Of a stretch of DNA of 64,000 nt, positions 43,328 to 52,528 are shown piece after piece. The stretch comes from Pseudothermotoga elfii DSM 9442 = NBRC 107921 (GTDB taxonomy: Bacteria > Thermotogota > Thermotogae > Thermotogales > DSM-5069), in assembly GCF_000504085.1 (NCBI RefSeq), contig NC_022792.1, positions 744,001 through 808,000 on the forward strand, written 5' to 3'. The notes beneath the pieces were generated by a model. The model did no database searches. It was not told the DNA's origin and worked only from the letters and a program-made list of their open reading frames with translations. Both the position numbers and the translations under genes were made by a program. Each line of letters opens with the position of its first letter. Within the stretch, counting starts at the first letter, position 1.

Positions 43328-45568
43328 GTGAGAAAGACGATCTTCTCACTGTTTGTTTATTTGCTCATTACAGCCGGGGCGGCTTTGATGCTTTTGCCCT
43401 TTGCATGGATGGTTTCCACTTCTTTTAAAACAAGAAGTGAGGTTGAAACCTGGCCACCAAAGTGGACCTCCAAGAATTTTTCCAGAACGTGGGATGTTAA
43501 AGTGAAATTGTCTCGAAGCTCAGCAGGAGGAATTGATTGGAAAGGTTTAACGTTGAGAGAAGCTCTGGTTCTTAGCAGAACAGAAGAATCTGGAAATATT
43601 TTGTCAATTCAGATAGACGATGATCCAGTTTATCGTGGGACAATGGTTCTCTCATTATCTGATAACTTTAGCTATCTTGCGGGAAAACTTGATGATTCAC
43701 AGTTTAAAGAGTTTTCTCAAAGACTTCTTCAGAGAGATCTTCCAGAACAGATTGGGAAATTGATTAGTTCATCAAAGAATGCTGAAGAATTTTTCTCCAA
43801 TTTCTTTGCTATGTATCTTTATGGCTCAGAAGCAATCCTCGACAGGAGAAATTATATTTCTCAACTGGAAAAAACGATAGAAACATCCCTGAATCAAGCA
43901 GAGACATTTGAAAGATATTCTAATAGATTGCCAGAAGAATACAAACAGGAGTATATAGAAATGATCTCTGATGGAAAAAAACTGCTCAATGAAAGACTTT
44001 CAGAACTTTCGATATTGAAAAAAGGATCAGTTGCGATTCTTCAGACTGACGAAATAAGCATGATAGATAAATCTTTAAAAAATACTTTGAACATTTTACA
44101 ATCAAACGAATTATTTGAAAATTTAAAAGATAATGCTCTTATGCGGTTGTACAAGGCAAGGGTTATTTCACCAGTTGAAGATTTATTGAATCTTATAGAA
44201 GTGTACACATTTGTCAGAGAATATTTTAAATCTGTTCAAATCCAGAAAGCAGATACCAGACAGATTGTGTTCAGTTTTCTGAGCAAGAAAGAAAAAGATC
44301 AGCTACTCAAAGAATATTTGTCTATGGAACATTTTTCGGCCGATGTTGAGAAGATTATACAATTTCAGATGAATCAATCAACTGAATCACTCCCGGAAAA
44401 TGTAGAAAAGCTTCTTGATGAGCGGCTATATGAAGAGTTTAAAAGTCTGCCGATAGAAAATATTAGAGTTTACATTCAGCAGTTAAAGCAGGTACTTTCC
44501 TCATTAAGCGGAATTCTGTCGGATATGAAAATATCATCGCTGGATCAATTTGAATCTTATGAGAAAATGCTGGAATTTTTTGAAGATCTGAGTTTGAATC
44601 AAACCGCTCAGATTGCCTTGGAAAAACTCGGGAACCTCTCAAAAGTGATTTCAAAAGATGTTTTCTGGAAAATGGCAGTTATTTTGTACGATAATGTTCA
44701 ACAGATAGCCAAACTCAGAAAAATTTATTCTCAGGTTCAGAATTCAATGAAACTTTTACAAGCACCAGATTTTGTGAAAAATGTCAGATTAAAACAGAAC
44801 CAGACCATTGAAATAGAACTGAACAATGTACATCCTGTTTATCTTGAAGACGATAATTATACCTTGCGGGTGAATTTTTCCTTTGCAGAGATGCTTGCAA
44901 ATATATTCCATAATTATGTCACCGCGTGGAAAAGTGCACCTTTTGGCGTGTACTATATAAATACGGCCTTTGTATCTACAGTGACAACTATTCTGGAAGT
45001 TATAATTGCTGCCATGGCCGCATATGCTTTCGCTTTGATGAATTTTCCCGGTAAAAACTTGATTTTCGCTCTTTTCCTTGGCACGATGATGATCCCGGGG
45101 GAAGTTCTATTAGTTCCAAATTTCATAACAATATCCAAGCTTGGGTGGATAGATACTTATTATGCGTTAATAATACCATGGGTTGTAAGTGTGTTTGCTA
45201 TATTTCTTATGCGCCAACATTTCCTAACTTTGCCCAGAGAACTGCAAGATGCCGCCAAAATTGATGGGTGTTCACATTTTAGGTTTCTCTGGACAGTTGT
45301 TGTACCGATATCAAAACCGGTGGTCATAACAAGCGCCCTGCTGAAATTTGTTGGAAGCTGGAATGCTTTCTTGTGGGTCTTAATAGTTACAAACAAAGAC
45401 AAATTTAGGACATTACCGGTTGGTCTTCAAACATTCAGCTCTGACGTCGGAACAATTTATAATCAACTTATGGCAGCAGCAACGTTTTCAATATTGCCTG
45501 TGATTGTACTATTTCTATTCACCCAGAAATATTTTATTCGTGGAATTGCGAGAACTGGCTTGAAATAG
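43328..45568 (+). CDS. MalG-type sugar ABC permease with about 470-residue external insert
   Basis: A 746-residue permease; typical MalG proteins have about 280. TM1 is at 8-30 and the start of the first external loop reads 'SEVETWPPKWTSKNF'. The continuation normally joined to it, 'NYVTAWKSAPFGVYYINT', appears only at about 529. The intervening residues 52-525 are hydrophilic and helical with coiled-coil character and no membrane helix, so they form an extracytoplasmic domain. The remaining five helices and EAA loop ('LPRELQDAAKIDGCSHFRFLW') are normal. The domain may contact the binding protein, as the P2 loop of E. coli MalF does. Confidence 0.88.
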   Translation: MRKTIFSLFVYLLITAGAALMLLPFAWMVSTSFKTRSEVETWPPKWTSKNFSRTWDVKVKLSRSSAGGIDWKGLTLREALVLSRTEESGNILSIQIDDDPVYRGTMVLSLSDNFSYLAGKLDDSQFKEFSQRLLQRDLPEQIGKLISSSKNAEEFFSNFFAMYLYGSEAILDRRNYISQLEKTIETSLNQAETFERYSNRLPEEYKQEYIEMISDGKKLLNERLSELSILKKGSVAILQTDEISMIDKSLKNTLNILQSNELFENLKDNALMRLYKARVISPVEDLLNLIEVYTFVREYFKSVQIQKADTRQIVFSFLSKKEKDQLLKEYLSMEHFSADVEKIIQFQMNQSTESLPENVEKLLDERLYEEFKSLPIENIRVYIQQLKQVLSSLSGILSDMKISSLDQFESYEKMLEFFEDLSLNQTAQIALEKLGNLSKVISKDVFWKMAVILYDNVQQIAKLRKIYSQVQNSMKLLQAPDFVKNVRLKQNQTIEIELNNVHPVYLEDDNYTLRVNFSFAEMLANIFHNYVTAWKSAPFGVYYINTAFVSTVTTILEVIIAAMAAYAFALMNFPGKNLIFALFLGTMMIPGEVLLVPNFITISKLGWIDTYYALIIPWVVSVFAIFLMRQHFLTLPRELQDAAKIDGCSHFRFLWTVVVPISKPVVITSALLKFVGSWNAFLWVLIVTNKDKFRTLPVGLQTFSSDVGTIYNQLMAAATFSILPVIVLFLFTQKYFIRGIARTGLK

Positions 45569-45571
45569 GGA

Positions 45572-45820
45572 ATGATAGGCGTGAAAATGAACCGTAAGAA
45601 AAAGAGGGGAAAACCCAGTATGTTTATAGCAGCAATTTTATGCACATTATGTGCTCTGTCGATATTTTTCTGGACTTCCTATGTGCATTACACAAAAACT
45701 GTTCAGGAGAATATTCATCTTTCTCGCCAGCATGAAAATCTTTCTCAACGGCTGGAGGAGTTGTACAGACTTAATAGAGAGTTGATATCGAAAATGGAGG
45801 GAGAAACGAAAGAAAAATGA
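45572..45820 (+). CDS. Small membrane protein with coiled coil (FtsB/FtsL-like shape)
   Basis: An 82-residue bitopic protein: a basic N-terminus (MNRKKKRGK), one membrane helix (about 17-37), then a coiled-coil heptad stretch ('LSRQHENLSQRLEELYRLNRELISKM'-type, split by charged residues). This shape is that of FtsL/FtsB septum proteins, but the sequence gives no firm match. ATG 45572 is the longest start; GTG 45581 or ATG 45587 are possible. The stop overlaps the methyltransferase gene by four bases. Confidence 0.55.
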   Translation: MIGVKMNRKKKRGKPSMFIAAILCTLCALSIFFWTSYVHYTKTVQENIHLSRQHENLSQRLEELYRLNRELISKMEGETKEK

Positions 45821-46587
45821 TTTTTATCACAACTTCTCACGATCCAGTGGATGAGCAGATTGACAGAGCGAAGGCTCTTTCAAACGATTTAAATATCACC
45901 TATATTTCCAGAAAGCATTGTTCAAATCTCGAGCTATTTATTCAAAATGATTATTGTTATGTCGTGGAAAAAGATCGTATAGTGGTAAGATGGAAAGATG
46001 GTCAGTTGTTTTTTCACCCTTCAATGGCAAAGGTGAGAATGAAAAATCTGCAGAGAGGCTTGAAAGATCATCTCATAGAATCTTTAGACCTAAAAGGCAA
46101 CGAACTGGTACTTGATACAACTCTTGGTCTTGCAACAGAGGCCATTCTAATGGCAGCGTTTTTAGAATCAGGAAAAATCGTTGGAGTCGAGGGATCTCTT
46201 CCAATTTACGTTATTGTCAGAGATGGGTTGTCGAATTATAAATCAAATTTACCGTGGATAAATGCCGCTATGAAAAAAATAGAATTGATTCACGCTGATT
46301 TTAAACAATTCATAAGATCTCTTCCGGATAATTCTTATGATATTGTTTACTGTGACCCTATGTTTGAGAACCCAGTATATGAATCTTCATCTATGAATCC
46401 CTTGAGGCCGTTTGCATTATATGATACGATTGATCAGAATGACGTAAATGAAATGTTGAGAGTGGCGCGAAAAAAACTTGTTTTGAAAGCACACGCGAAG
46501 GATAGCTTGTTTGAACGTATAAAAGTGGATTCGATAACAGGTAGCCGGAAAAGCTGTGTGTTTTATGGGGTGATCTATAAAAAGTGA
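45817..46587 (+). CDS. AdoMet-dependent methyltransferase, RsmJ-like
   Basis: A 256-residue Rossmann methyltransferase. Motif I is atypical, 'VLDTTLGLATEAILMA', followed by 'GVEGSLPIYVIVRDGL' and the catalytic-type segment 'DIVYCDPMFENP', where D-P-M-F is the RsmJ (YhiQ) hallmark. RsmJ methylates 16S rRNA G1516. The N-terminal about 90 residues ('TSHDPVDEQIDRAKALS') differ from the E. coli protein. Enzyme class is fairly sure, the precise target is not. Its stop overlaps miaA as GTGA. Confidence 0.75.
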   Translation: MIFITTSHDPVDEQIDRAKALSNDLNITYISRKHCSNLELFIQNDYCYVVEKDRIVVRWKDGQLFFHPSMAKVRMKNLQRGLKDHLIESLDLKGNELVLDTTLGLATEAILMAAFLESGKIVGVEGSLPIYVIVRDGLSNYKSNLPWINAAMKKIELIHADFKQFIRSLPDNSYDIVYCDPMFENPVYESSSMNPLRPFALYDTIDQNDVNEMLRVARKKLVLKAHAKDSLFERIKVDSITGSRKSCVFYGVIYKK

Positions 46588-47528
46588 TTATTATTACAGG
46601 GCCAACGGCTGTTGGGAAAACAGATTTGTCGATTGCAATCTGTTGCAAATTGAACGCAGAAATCGTTTCGATAGATTCAAGGCAATTGTACAGATATATG
46701 GATATAGGCACTGGGAAACCGACTTTGAGCCAGAGAAAGATAGTAAGACATCATTTGATTGACATAGTTGATCCAGATGAATATTACAGTGTGTATCAAT
46801 TCAGACTGGATGCGATTAGGGCTATTCAAGATATTGTAAAACGTGGTAAGATTCCTTTGTTTGCTGGAGGAACGGGACTTTATATAGATAGTCTTGTAAG
46901 AGGAATCTTTGAAGGTGTTTCGAGGGATGAAGAACTGAGAAAACAACTTCTTCAAAAAGAAACTCAGTGCCCAGGTGTTTTAAGATCTATGCTTGAACGA
47001 ATTGATCCAGAGCTTGCTGATAGGATTCATAAAAATGATTTGAAGAGAACTGTAAGAGCTCTGGAAATCTGGATTAAAAGCAAAGAAAAGCCCTCTGAAC
47101 TCCGAAAAAAAGTGAAACCAGTTGGTAGATTCACCGTAATTATTTTGCATCGTGATAGAGAAGAGCTTTATGATAGAATCAATTTGAGAGTTAATGAAAT
47201 GTTTCAAGCAGGGCTTCTTGATGAAGTAAAAGATCTTATGAAAAGAGGATATTCAAAAAATCTTAATGCTTTGCGGACAATAGGATATCAGGAAAGTATA
47301 GCACATCTGGAGGGTAAATTAAATTTTGAATCAACTGTCGAACTTGTGAAAAAAAATACCAGGCACTTTGCAAGGCGACAGGTGATCTGGTTTAGAAGGT
47401 ATAAAGACGCGATTGTTATAGATCTTTCATCAAGTTCGTACAGAGACGCCGTGAACACAATATCGAGGATCGTGCTACAGGATTTCCAGCACGATTCCTT
47501 TTACGATGGGGGGTTTAGTTATGACTGA
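46584..47528 (+). CDS. miaA: tRNA dimethylallyltransferase
   Basis: A 314-residue prenyltransferase adding a dimethylallyl group to A37 of tRNAs reading UNN codons. 'IIITGPTAVGKTDLSIAI' is the P-loop, 'IVSIDSRQLYRYMDIGTGKPT' the catalytic Asp segment and 'GGTGLYIDSLVRG' a family block; 'RHFARRQVIWFRR' is in the C-terminal core. GTG start overlaps the methyltransferase stop. It is followed by hfq and hflX, the classical miaA-hfq-hflX order. Confidence 0.96.
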   Translation: MIIITGPTAVGKTDLSIAICCKLNAEIVSIDSRQLYRYMDIGTGKPTLSQRKIVRHHLIDIVDPDEYYSVYQFRLDAIRAIQDIVKRGKIPLFAGGTGLYIDSLVRGIFEGVSRDEELRKQLLQKETQCPGVLRSMLERIDPELADRIHKNDLKRTVRALEIWIKSKEKPSELRKKVKPVGRFTVIILHRDREELYDRINLRVNEMFQAGLLDEVKDLMKRGYSKNLNALRTIGYQESIAHLEGKLNFESTVELVKKNTRHFARRQVIWFRRYKDAIVIDLSSSSYRDAVNTISRIVLQDFQHDSFYDGGFSYD

Positions 47529-47796
47529 GAAGTTCAATCTTCAGGATAGGTTTTTGAACATGTTGAGAACTGGAAAAATTGAGGTTAAGGTATACCTCGT
47601 GAACGGATTTCAAACTAAGGGTATTATCCGATCTTTTGACAGCTACACTATTTTGCTGGAAAGCGAGAATCAGCAAAATTTGATTTACAAGCATGCAATC
47701 AGTACGATCATGCCGTCCAGCTTTGTTAGATTGGTGAAGAAAGAAGAAGAAGAGCAGGAAGGTCAAACGGAGAGTGCAACAAATAAAACGCAATGA
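47521..47796 (+). CDS. hfq: RNA chaperone Hfq
   Basis: A 91-residue Sm-like protein forming a hexameric ring that binds small RNAs and U-rich ends. Sm1 is 'NLQDRFLNMLRTGKIEVKVYL' and 'GFQTKGIIRSFDSYTILLE'; Sm2 is 'QNLIYKHAISTIMPSS', where the canonical Y-K-H-A is intact. A short acidic tail (KEEEEQEGQ) replaces the long enterobacterial tail. ATG 47521 overlaps the end of miaA by 8 bases, with GGGGGG as ribosome site. Confidence 0.96.
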   Translation: MTEKFNLQDRFLNMLRTGKIEVKVYLVNGFQTKGIIRSFDSYTILLESENQQNLIYKHAISTIMPSSFVRLVKKEEEEQEGQTESATNKTQ

Positions 47797-47800
47797 GTTG

Positions 47801-49024
47801 ATGAGAGCTATTGTTATTACAATAAAAGGTGATTATTCTTCTGTTGAAGAAATTCAACAGTTGTTGCGTACATTAAATATCGACACTGTCGAAGTTCTCT
47901 ACCAGAAAAGAGAAAGACCTGATTCAAGATATTACGTTGGGGAAGGAAAGATCGGAAAATTGTTAGAATTGATAGATTTTTCTGGTGCGCACATGGTCGT
48001 TGTCGATGATGAATTAACACCGGTTCAGGCAAAAAATCTTGAAAAAAAGCTCAGTGTAGTGATCAAGGACAGAACACAGGTTATACTTGACATATTCGCT
48101 CAGCACGCCACAACAGAGGAAGGAAAGTTGCAGGTTGAGTTCGCGAAGTTGAAGTATGAGTTGCCAAGGTTAATTGGACAGGGAAAATGGTTATCGAGAC
48201 TGGGTGGTGGAACTGGTACAAGAGGGCCTGGAGAACAGAAAATAGAAGAAAAACGTCGCAAGATACGCGAAAGGATCGTTGCTATCAAACGACAACTTTC
48301 AGAACTTGCAAAAGACAGAACACAGCAGAGAAAAATGAGGCTAAACAGTGAATTGCCAATGGTGTCTGTCGTAGGTTACACGAATGCCGGAAAATCAAGT
48401 TTGATAAAAATAATAAGTGGAAGTGATATTTTAATTGCAAATCAGCTTTTCAGCACACTTTCTCCGGTTGTCAGAAGAGTAAAGCTTCCCAGCGGAAGAG
48501 TGGCGCTTTTTAAAGATACAGTGGGATTTATTAAAAATGTACCTCACACAATTATTGAGGCATTCAAGTCCACCTTAGAGGAAATTCTGTTTTCTGATTT
48601 GATACTTTTAGTAGTTGACCTGTCAGATGAAAACTTTCAGGAAAAACTTGACACTTCTCTTTCAGTTGTCTATGAGCTTGGTGCAGATGAAATACCACGT
48701 CTTTTAGTTTTCAACAAGGTTGATTTGATACCTTATTCTCAACGAATAAAAATTTTGCAGTCCTATCCAGGGGCTATCTTGATAAGTGCAGTAAAAGCTG
48801 ACGGCATTCGTGAGCTTCTGAGCTGTATTGATAAAGAGCTGGAAAAATCAGAAAAAGAGGCTCTACTTACCTTCAAATTGCAGGACATGTCATGGGTCCT
48901 GAAAGAAAGAGAAAAAATAGTTGTTAAAGAACAGATATTCAGAGACAATCAGGTGATTGTCAGGATAAAAGCGCGTTCAAGTGTTTTAGAGCGCCTGAGA
49001 CAGCATAGTACGCAGGAGGGATGA
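47801..49024 (+). CDS. hflX: Ribosome-associated GTPase HflX
   Basis: A 407-residue GTPase that splits stalled 70S ribosomes. The N-terminal HflX domain has 'SRYYVGEGKIGKL' and 'DDELTPVQAKNLEK'; a coiled-coil linker follows 'GGGTGTRGPGEQKIEEKRR'. The G domain has 'GYTNAGKSSLI' (G1), 'DTVGFI' (G3) and 'NKVD' (G4). ATG 47801 lies 4 bases after the hfq stop; the longer frame into hfq is rejected. Confidence 0.94.
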   Translation: MRAIVITIKGDYSSVEEIQQLLRTLNIDTVEVLYQKRERPDSRYYVGEGKIGKLLELIDFSGAHMVVVDDELTPVQAKNLEKKLSVVIKDRTQVILDIFAQHATTEEGKLQVEFAKLKYELPRLIGQGKWLSRLGGGTGTRGPGEQKIEEKRRKIRERIVAIKRQLSELAKDRTQQRKMRLNSELPMVSVVGYTNAGKSSLIKIISGSDILIANQLFSTLSPVVRRVKLPSGRVALFKDTVGFIKNVPHTIIEAFKSTLEEILFSDLILLVVDLSDENFQEKLDTSLSVVYELGADEIPRLLVFNKVDLIPYSQRIKILQSYPGAILISAVKADGIRELLSCIDKELEKSEKEALLTFKLQDMSWVLKEREKIVVKEQIFRDNQVIVRIKARSSVLERLRQHSTQEG

Positions 49025-49028
49025 ATCG

Positions 49029-50006
49029 GTGAAAAGGTACCTGGTTTTACTGGTAGCGATGATATCAACTATTGTGATCTGTGCGACATTCTCTTTTCCA
49101 GTAAGTACGACTCCATTGCTTACATCAAGCTTTGGTGAGTTTCGGGGCACTGGAAATCGTGGTCCTCACTTTCATATGGGAATCGATCTATCAACTGGTA
49201 TGAGGAGTGGTGTTCCTATTTTAGCAGCTGAAGATGGGTGGCTCGTCAGAGTGGAAATTGACGAGGACGACATATATGGTAATGTGGTTGTGCTTTACCA
49301 CGACGATGGTTACAAAACACTTTATGCGCATCTGAGCGAATTTTCAGAGAAATTGAAGCTGATCATCGATTCTGTTGTGTCTGAATTTGGAAGAAAGCGA
49401 ATAGTTGTAAAATTTCCAGAAAGAACATTTTTCTTCAAAGCAGGAGAGCCCGTTGGATACTCCGGTCAAACTGGTGAAGCAGCTCAACCTCACTGTCATT
49501 TCGAAATAAGAAATATTGATGAAACCATTTGCTATGATCCATCGCAATTTTTGAATATCCTAAAACCAAAAGAAGCCAGATTCATTGTAAAATCACTTGT
49601 AATTAATTCAGAAAAATATTCCTATAGAGAAGATGAGGTTTATCCTTTTAAAGGAGATTTTCCAAAAATAAGCATCAATGCAGTAACTGAAATTAACAAA
49701 AACGTAATCGGTTTGAAGAGTTTAAAGATGTATTTGAATGAAAATCTCGTGTATCATATTGATTTTAGTGAAATACCAATAGATGAATTTAACAACGTCT
49801 GGAGTGTTTATACGAACGATTCTGTAGCGGATGGATATAATTACGATGCGTGGTACAAACTTTATCCAGACCAGTGGGGCAATGTTATAAAGGTTGATAA
49901 CTACGCCGAGATAGGTAAATTACCATCAAAAATACTTGTGAGAATAATCTGCACTGATTTCTGGAACGAAGAATTTGAGGTTAGATTCTTTCTCGAAAGA
50001 AGGTAG
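49029..50006 (+). CDS. Secreted M23 family metallopeptidase with C-terminal beta domain
   Basis: A 325-residue exported protein. The signal peptide (1-22) is followed by an M23 domain at about 30-165 whose zinc ligands are kept: His49-x3-Asp53 in 'HFHMGIDLS' and HxH in 'QPHCHFEIR', with 'YAHLSEF' in between. An insert of about 35 residues follows YAHL. Residues about 170-325 are beta-rich and unlike LysM; they may aid binding. It probably trims peptidoglycan in the periplasm, as does the LysM/M23 protein at 11527-12351. GTG start. Confidence 0.85.
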   Translation: MKRYLVLLVAMISTIVICATFSFPVSTTPLLTSSFGEFRGTGNRGPHFHMGIDLSTGMRSGVPILAAEDGWLVRVEIDEDDIYGNVVVLYHDDGYKTLYAHLSEFSEKLKLIIDSVVSEFGRKRIVVKFPERTFFFKAGEPVGYSGQTGEAAQPHCHFEIRNIDETICYDPSQFLNILKPKEARFIVKSLVINSEKYSYREDEVYPFKGDFPKISINAVTEINKNVIGLKSLKMYLNENLVYHIDFSEIPIDEFNNVWSVYTNDSVADGYNYDAWYKLYPDQWGNVIKVDNYAEIGKLPSKILVRIICTDFWNEEFEVRFFLERR

Positions 50007-50012
50007 AGAAAA

Positions 50013-50354
50013 GTGTGGTTTTTCAAAAAAAAGAAAAAAAGTGAACAGGATCTGTTGACAAATCCGTTTTATAAAGAAGGGAATTTATTCGTGATTTATT
50101 TCAAATGTGAAAAGTGTGGTGAGTATTTCAGAAGTCATTTGAGGGCTGGTTATGATTTCATAATTGATTATGATAATCCTTCAACTCCATATAAAGTTGA
50201 CAAAATTTATGTTGGTTCCAAATGCCCTAATAAGATTCATCTTATTGCTACCATGAGTTCTAGTTATAAACTTAGAACGGTTACTCTTGAGGGAGGAAAA
50301 TTTATCACAAAAGAAGAATATGAGTCAGTTCAAAAAAAGGAGGATGAGAAATGA
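50013..50354 (+). CDS. Small CxxC protein of unknown function
   Basis: A 113-residue cytoplasmic protein. A basic N-terminus (FFKKKKKSE) is followed by '[19 protein letters not shown]', a CxxC knuckle, and about 55 residues on '[13 protein letters not shown]', a third cysteine with nearby His. Together they could bind one zinc ion, but I cannot name the family. It lies 6 bases after the M23 gene and overlaps metK by four bases, so it is co-translated with both. GTG start without a strong ribosome site. Confidence 0.7.
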   Translation: MWFFKKKKKSEQDLLTNPFYKEGNLFVIYFKCEKCGEYFRSHLRAGYDFIIDYDNPSTPYKVDKIYVGSKCPNKIHLIATMSSSYKLRTVTLEGGKFITKEEYESVQKKEDEK

Positions 50355-51541
50355 AAAGACTCTTTACAAGTGAGAGTGTAACAGAGGGACATCCGGATAA
50401 AGTGGCAGATCAGATCTCAGATGCTATTCTTGACGCGCTGATTGAACAGGATCCCGATGCACGGGTTGCTGTTGAGACTCTTGTTACAACAGGGCTGGCT
50501 GTTGTTGCTGGAGAAGTAACCACGGAAGCTTATGTGGATATACAGGATATTGTCAGGAGAACGATTCTGGATATAGGTTACACACGCGCAAAATATGGCT
50601 TTGATGGTGAAACTTGCGGAGTTGTAACATCAATACACAGTCAATCGCCTGATATAGCTCTTGGTGTTAACAAAGCGTTGGAAGCAAAAGAAAAAAATGA
50701 CGATGGAGACGAGTTTGATAAAATAGGGGCTGGCGACCAGGGTATGATGTTTGGATACGCTACCAATGAAACGCCTGAATTTATGCCTCTGCCGATAGTT
50801 CTCGCTCACCAACTTGCGATGAGATTGTCAAAGGTTAGAAAGGAAAAAATTGTACCTTTTTTAAGACCCGATGGAAAGACTCAGGTGACAGTTGAATATA
50901 GCGATGACGGTAAACCGATGAGAATTGATACCATCCTTATCTCTGCTCAGCATGATCCAAATGTGACTATAAACGAATTAAAAGAAGTACTGCTGGAACA
51001 TGTTATCAAGCCGACTATTCCCGAACAATACTGGTCTGATAATATCAAAATATTAGTTAATCCAACTGGCAGATTTGTTCTGGGAGGCCCATCGGCGGAT
51101 ACCGGTTTGACAGGTAGAAAAATTATAGTTGATACATACGGTGGATGGGTACCTCATGGCGGAGGGGCCTTCAGTGGAAAAGATCCGACGAAAGTTGACA
51201 GATCTGCCCACTATATGGCACGGTACGTCGCAAAGAATGTTGTTGCTGCGGGGCTTGCGGACAGATTTATGATTCAGGTAGCATACGCTATCGGTAAAGC
51301 CAGACCTGTATCATTAATGATAGACACCTTTTCTACATCTAAGGTTGACGAAGAAAAATTGAAAGATGTGATAATACAGCTGTTTGATTTTCGCCCGCTG
51401 GCGATTATCAATAAATTGAACTTGCAGAGGCCTATATACAAAAAGACAGCTGCTTATGGCCATTTCGGCAGAAATGATCCTGATTTTACCTGGGAATCTC
51501 TCGATGCTGTTGAAGAGTTGAAACGCGCATTTAATATCTAA
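50351..51541 (+). CDS. metK: S-adenosylmethionine synthetase
   Basis: A 396-residue tetrameric enzyme making AdoMet from methionine and ATP. '[23 protein letters not shown]' carries the ATP-binding His; '[18 protein letters not shown]' and '[19 protein letters not shown]' are the two family signatures. It supplies AdoMet to SpeD and the methyltransferases encoded nearby. Overlap of 4 bases with the CxxC gene; AAAGGAGG precedes the ATG. No SAM riboswitch is possible in the absence of a leader here. Confidence 0.98.
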   Translation: MKRLFTSESVTEGHPDKVADQISDAILDALIEQDPDARVAVETLVTTGLAVVAGEVTTEAYVDIQDIVRRTILDIGYTRAKYGFDGETCGVVTSIHSQSPDIALGVNKALEAKEKNDDGDEFDKIGAGDQGMMFGYATNETPEFMPLPIVLAHQLAMRLSKVRKEKIVPFLRPDGKTQVTVEYSDDGKPMRIDTILISAQHDPNVTINELKEVLLEHVIKPTIPEQYWSDNIKILVNPTGRFVLGGPSADTGLTGRKIIVDTYGGWVPHGGGAFSGKDPTKVDRSAHYMARYVAKNVVAAGLADRFMIQVAYAIGKARPVSLMIDTFSTSKVDEEKLKDVIIQLFDFRPLAIINKLNLQRPIYKKTAAYGHFGRNDPDFTWESLDAVEELKRAFNI

Positions 51542-51557
51542 AAAAGGAGGCGTTAAG

Positions 51558-51821
51558 GTGGAAAAAAAGAATAAATCGGCTGAAAAGAGAGTCAGACAAT
51601 CTTTTTTAAGGAGAGAAAAGAATAGGGCATATAAAACCAGGATGAAGAATGCTATAAAGAAGGTTCTTGCAGCAGTACAGACTAAAGAATCAAGTGAGAA
51701 GATTGAGGAATTACTGAAGCAAGCTATAGCAGCCATCGATAAAGCCGCTTCCAAGGGCGTCATTCATAAAAATCAAGCAGCTCGCAGAAAATCACGCTTG
51801 ATGAAAGTAGCGAAAGCGTGA
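51558..51821 (+). CDS. rpsT: Ribosomal protein S20
   Basis: An 87-residue basic, helical 30S protein. '[30 protein letters not shown]' (split by charged residues) and '[20 protein letters not shown]' match bS20, where the last block is highly conserved. GTG start after AAAGGAGG. It closes the long plus-strand run and is followed by a terminator. Confidence 0.95.
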   Translation: MEKKNKSAEKRVRQSFLRREKNRAYKTRMKNAIKKVLAAVQTKESSEKIEELLKQAIAAIDKAASKGVIHKNQAARRKSRLMKVAKA

Positions 51822-51869
51822 ACTCGCTAAGAATGACAAGAAAGATTTAAAAAATTTTTCCTTGATGTT

Positions 51870-51904
51870 CCAGCACTGATTTTTCAAGTGCTGGATTTTC
51901 TTGT
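51870..51904 (+). terminator. Rho-independent terminator after rpsT
   Basis: CCAGCACT (51870-51877) and AGTGCTGG (51887-51894) form a perfect 8-bp stem with a 9-base loop, followed by ATTTTCTTGT. It separates the metK-rpsT end of the operon from the CPBP-clpC-radA-disA run. Confidence 0.75.
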
Positions 51905-51936
51905 CGTGATAAAATTATATTGAGGAGTATGATTTT

Positions 51937-52515
51937 ATGAAGAATCCGTGGATCGGATTTGTGGTGTTTTTATCAATGCTTTTGTCTGGTCCAGTGATAG
52001 CCTATTATATAGCAAAGATGTGGTTTGTTGCAGCATGGTATGTTGCATTGTTTCTATTGAGTCTCTATCTTGCTGCTTTAAACGGCGAAAAGATCCCATC
52101 TCTGTTTACCATCAACAGAAAATGGGTATTAAAGAGCTTTTTATTTTTGCTGTTGATGTATGGACTTTTAATGATAGTTAATACGATATTTCCTGCGCCA
52201 AGTGTGGTAAATCAATTCAGCCAGCTCGATATTGTAACAATACTGATCATTACGTTAATAGGTCCTGTTGCTGAAGAAATGGCTTTTCGAGGCTATATTC
52301 AGGGAATGCTGAGAAAAAAATTCAACGCGAATTTCACCATTGTATTAACAGCATTGATCTTTTGCCTGTTTCATTCGCTGTCGGTATTTCCACAGATTTT
52401 TGTTACAGCGATTATTCTAAGCTTTGTCAAAGAGCTTTCAGGTTCACTGCTACCTTCAATTGTGATACACTGTCTAAATAATACGGTAGCGCTCGTTGCT
52501 TCAGTTTTCGTTTGA
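51937..52515 (+). CDS. CPBP-family intramembrane metalloprotease
   Basis: A 192-residue membrane protein with about six helices of the CAAX protease/bacteriocin-processing (Abi/CPBP) family. Conserved motif 1 'VAEEMAFRGYIQG' has the EExxxR pattern; motif 2 has His in 'LFHSLSV'; motif 3 has His and Asn in 'IVIHCLNNTVAL'. These are the putative glutamic/metal active-site residues. The substrate is unknown. ATG after TTGAGGAG. It lies 13 bases upstream of clpC. Confidence 0.88.
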   Translation: MKNPWIGFVVFLSMLLSGPVIAYYIAKMWFVAAWYVALFLLSLYLAALNGEKIPSLFTINRKWVLKSFLFLLLMYGLLMIVNTIFPAPSVVNQFSQLDIVTILIITLIGPVAEEMAFRGYIQGMLRKKFNANFTIVLTALIFCLFHSLSVFPQIFVTAIILSFVKELSGSLLPSIVIHCLNNTVALVASVFV

Positions 52516-52528
52516 AAGGGGTGATACG

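Noticed and set aside
51822-51936. Possible small RNA between rpsT and the CPBP gene
   Set aside because: The only structured element is the hairpin with a T-rich tail, which is explained as the rpsT terminator.
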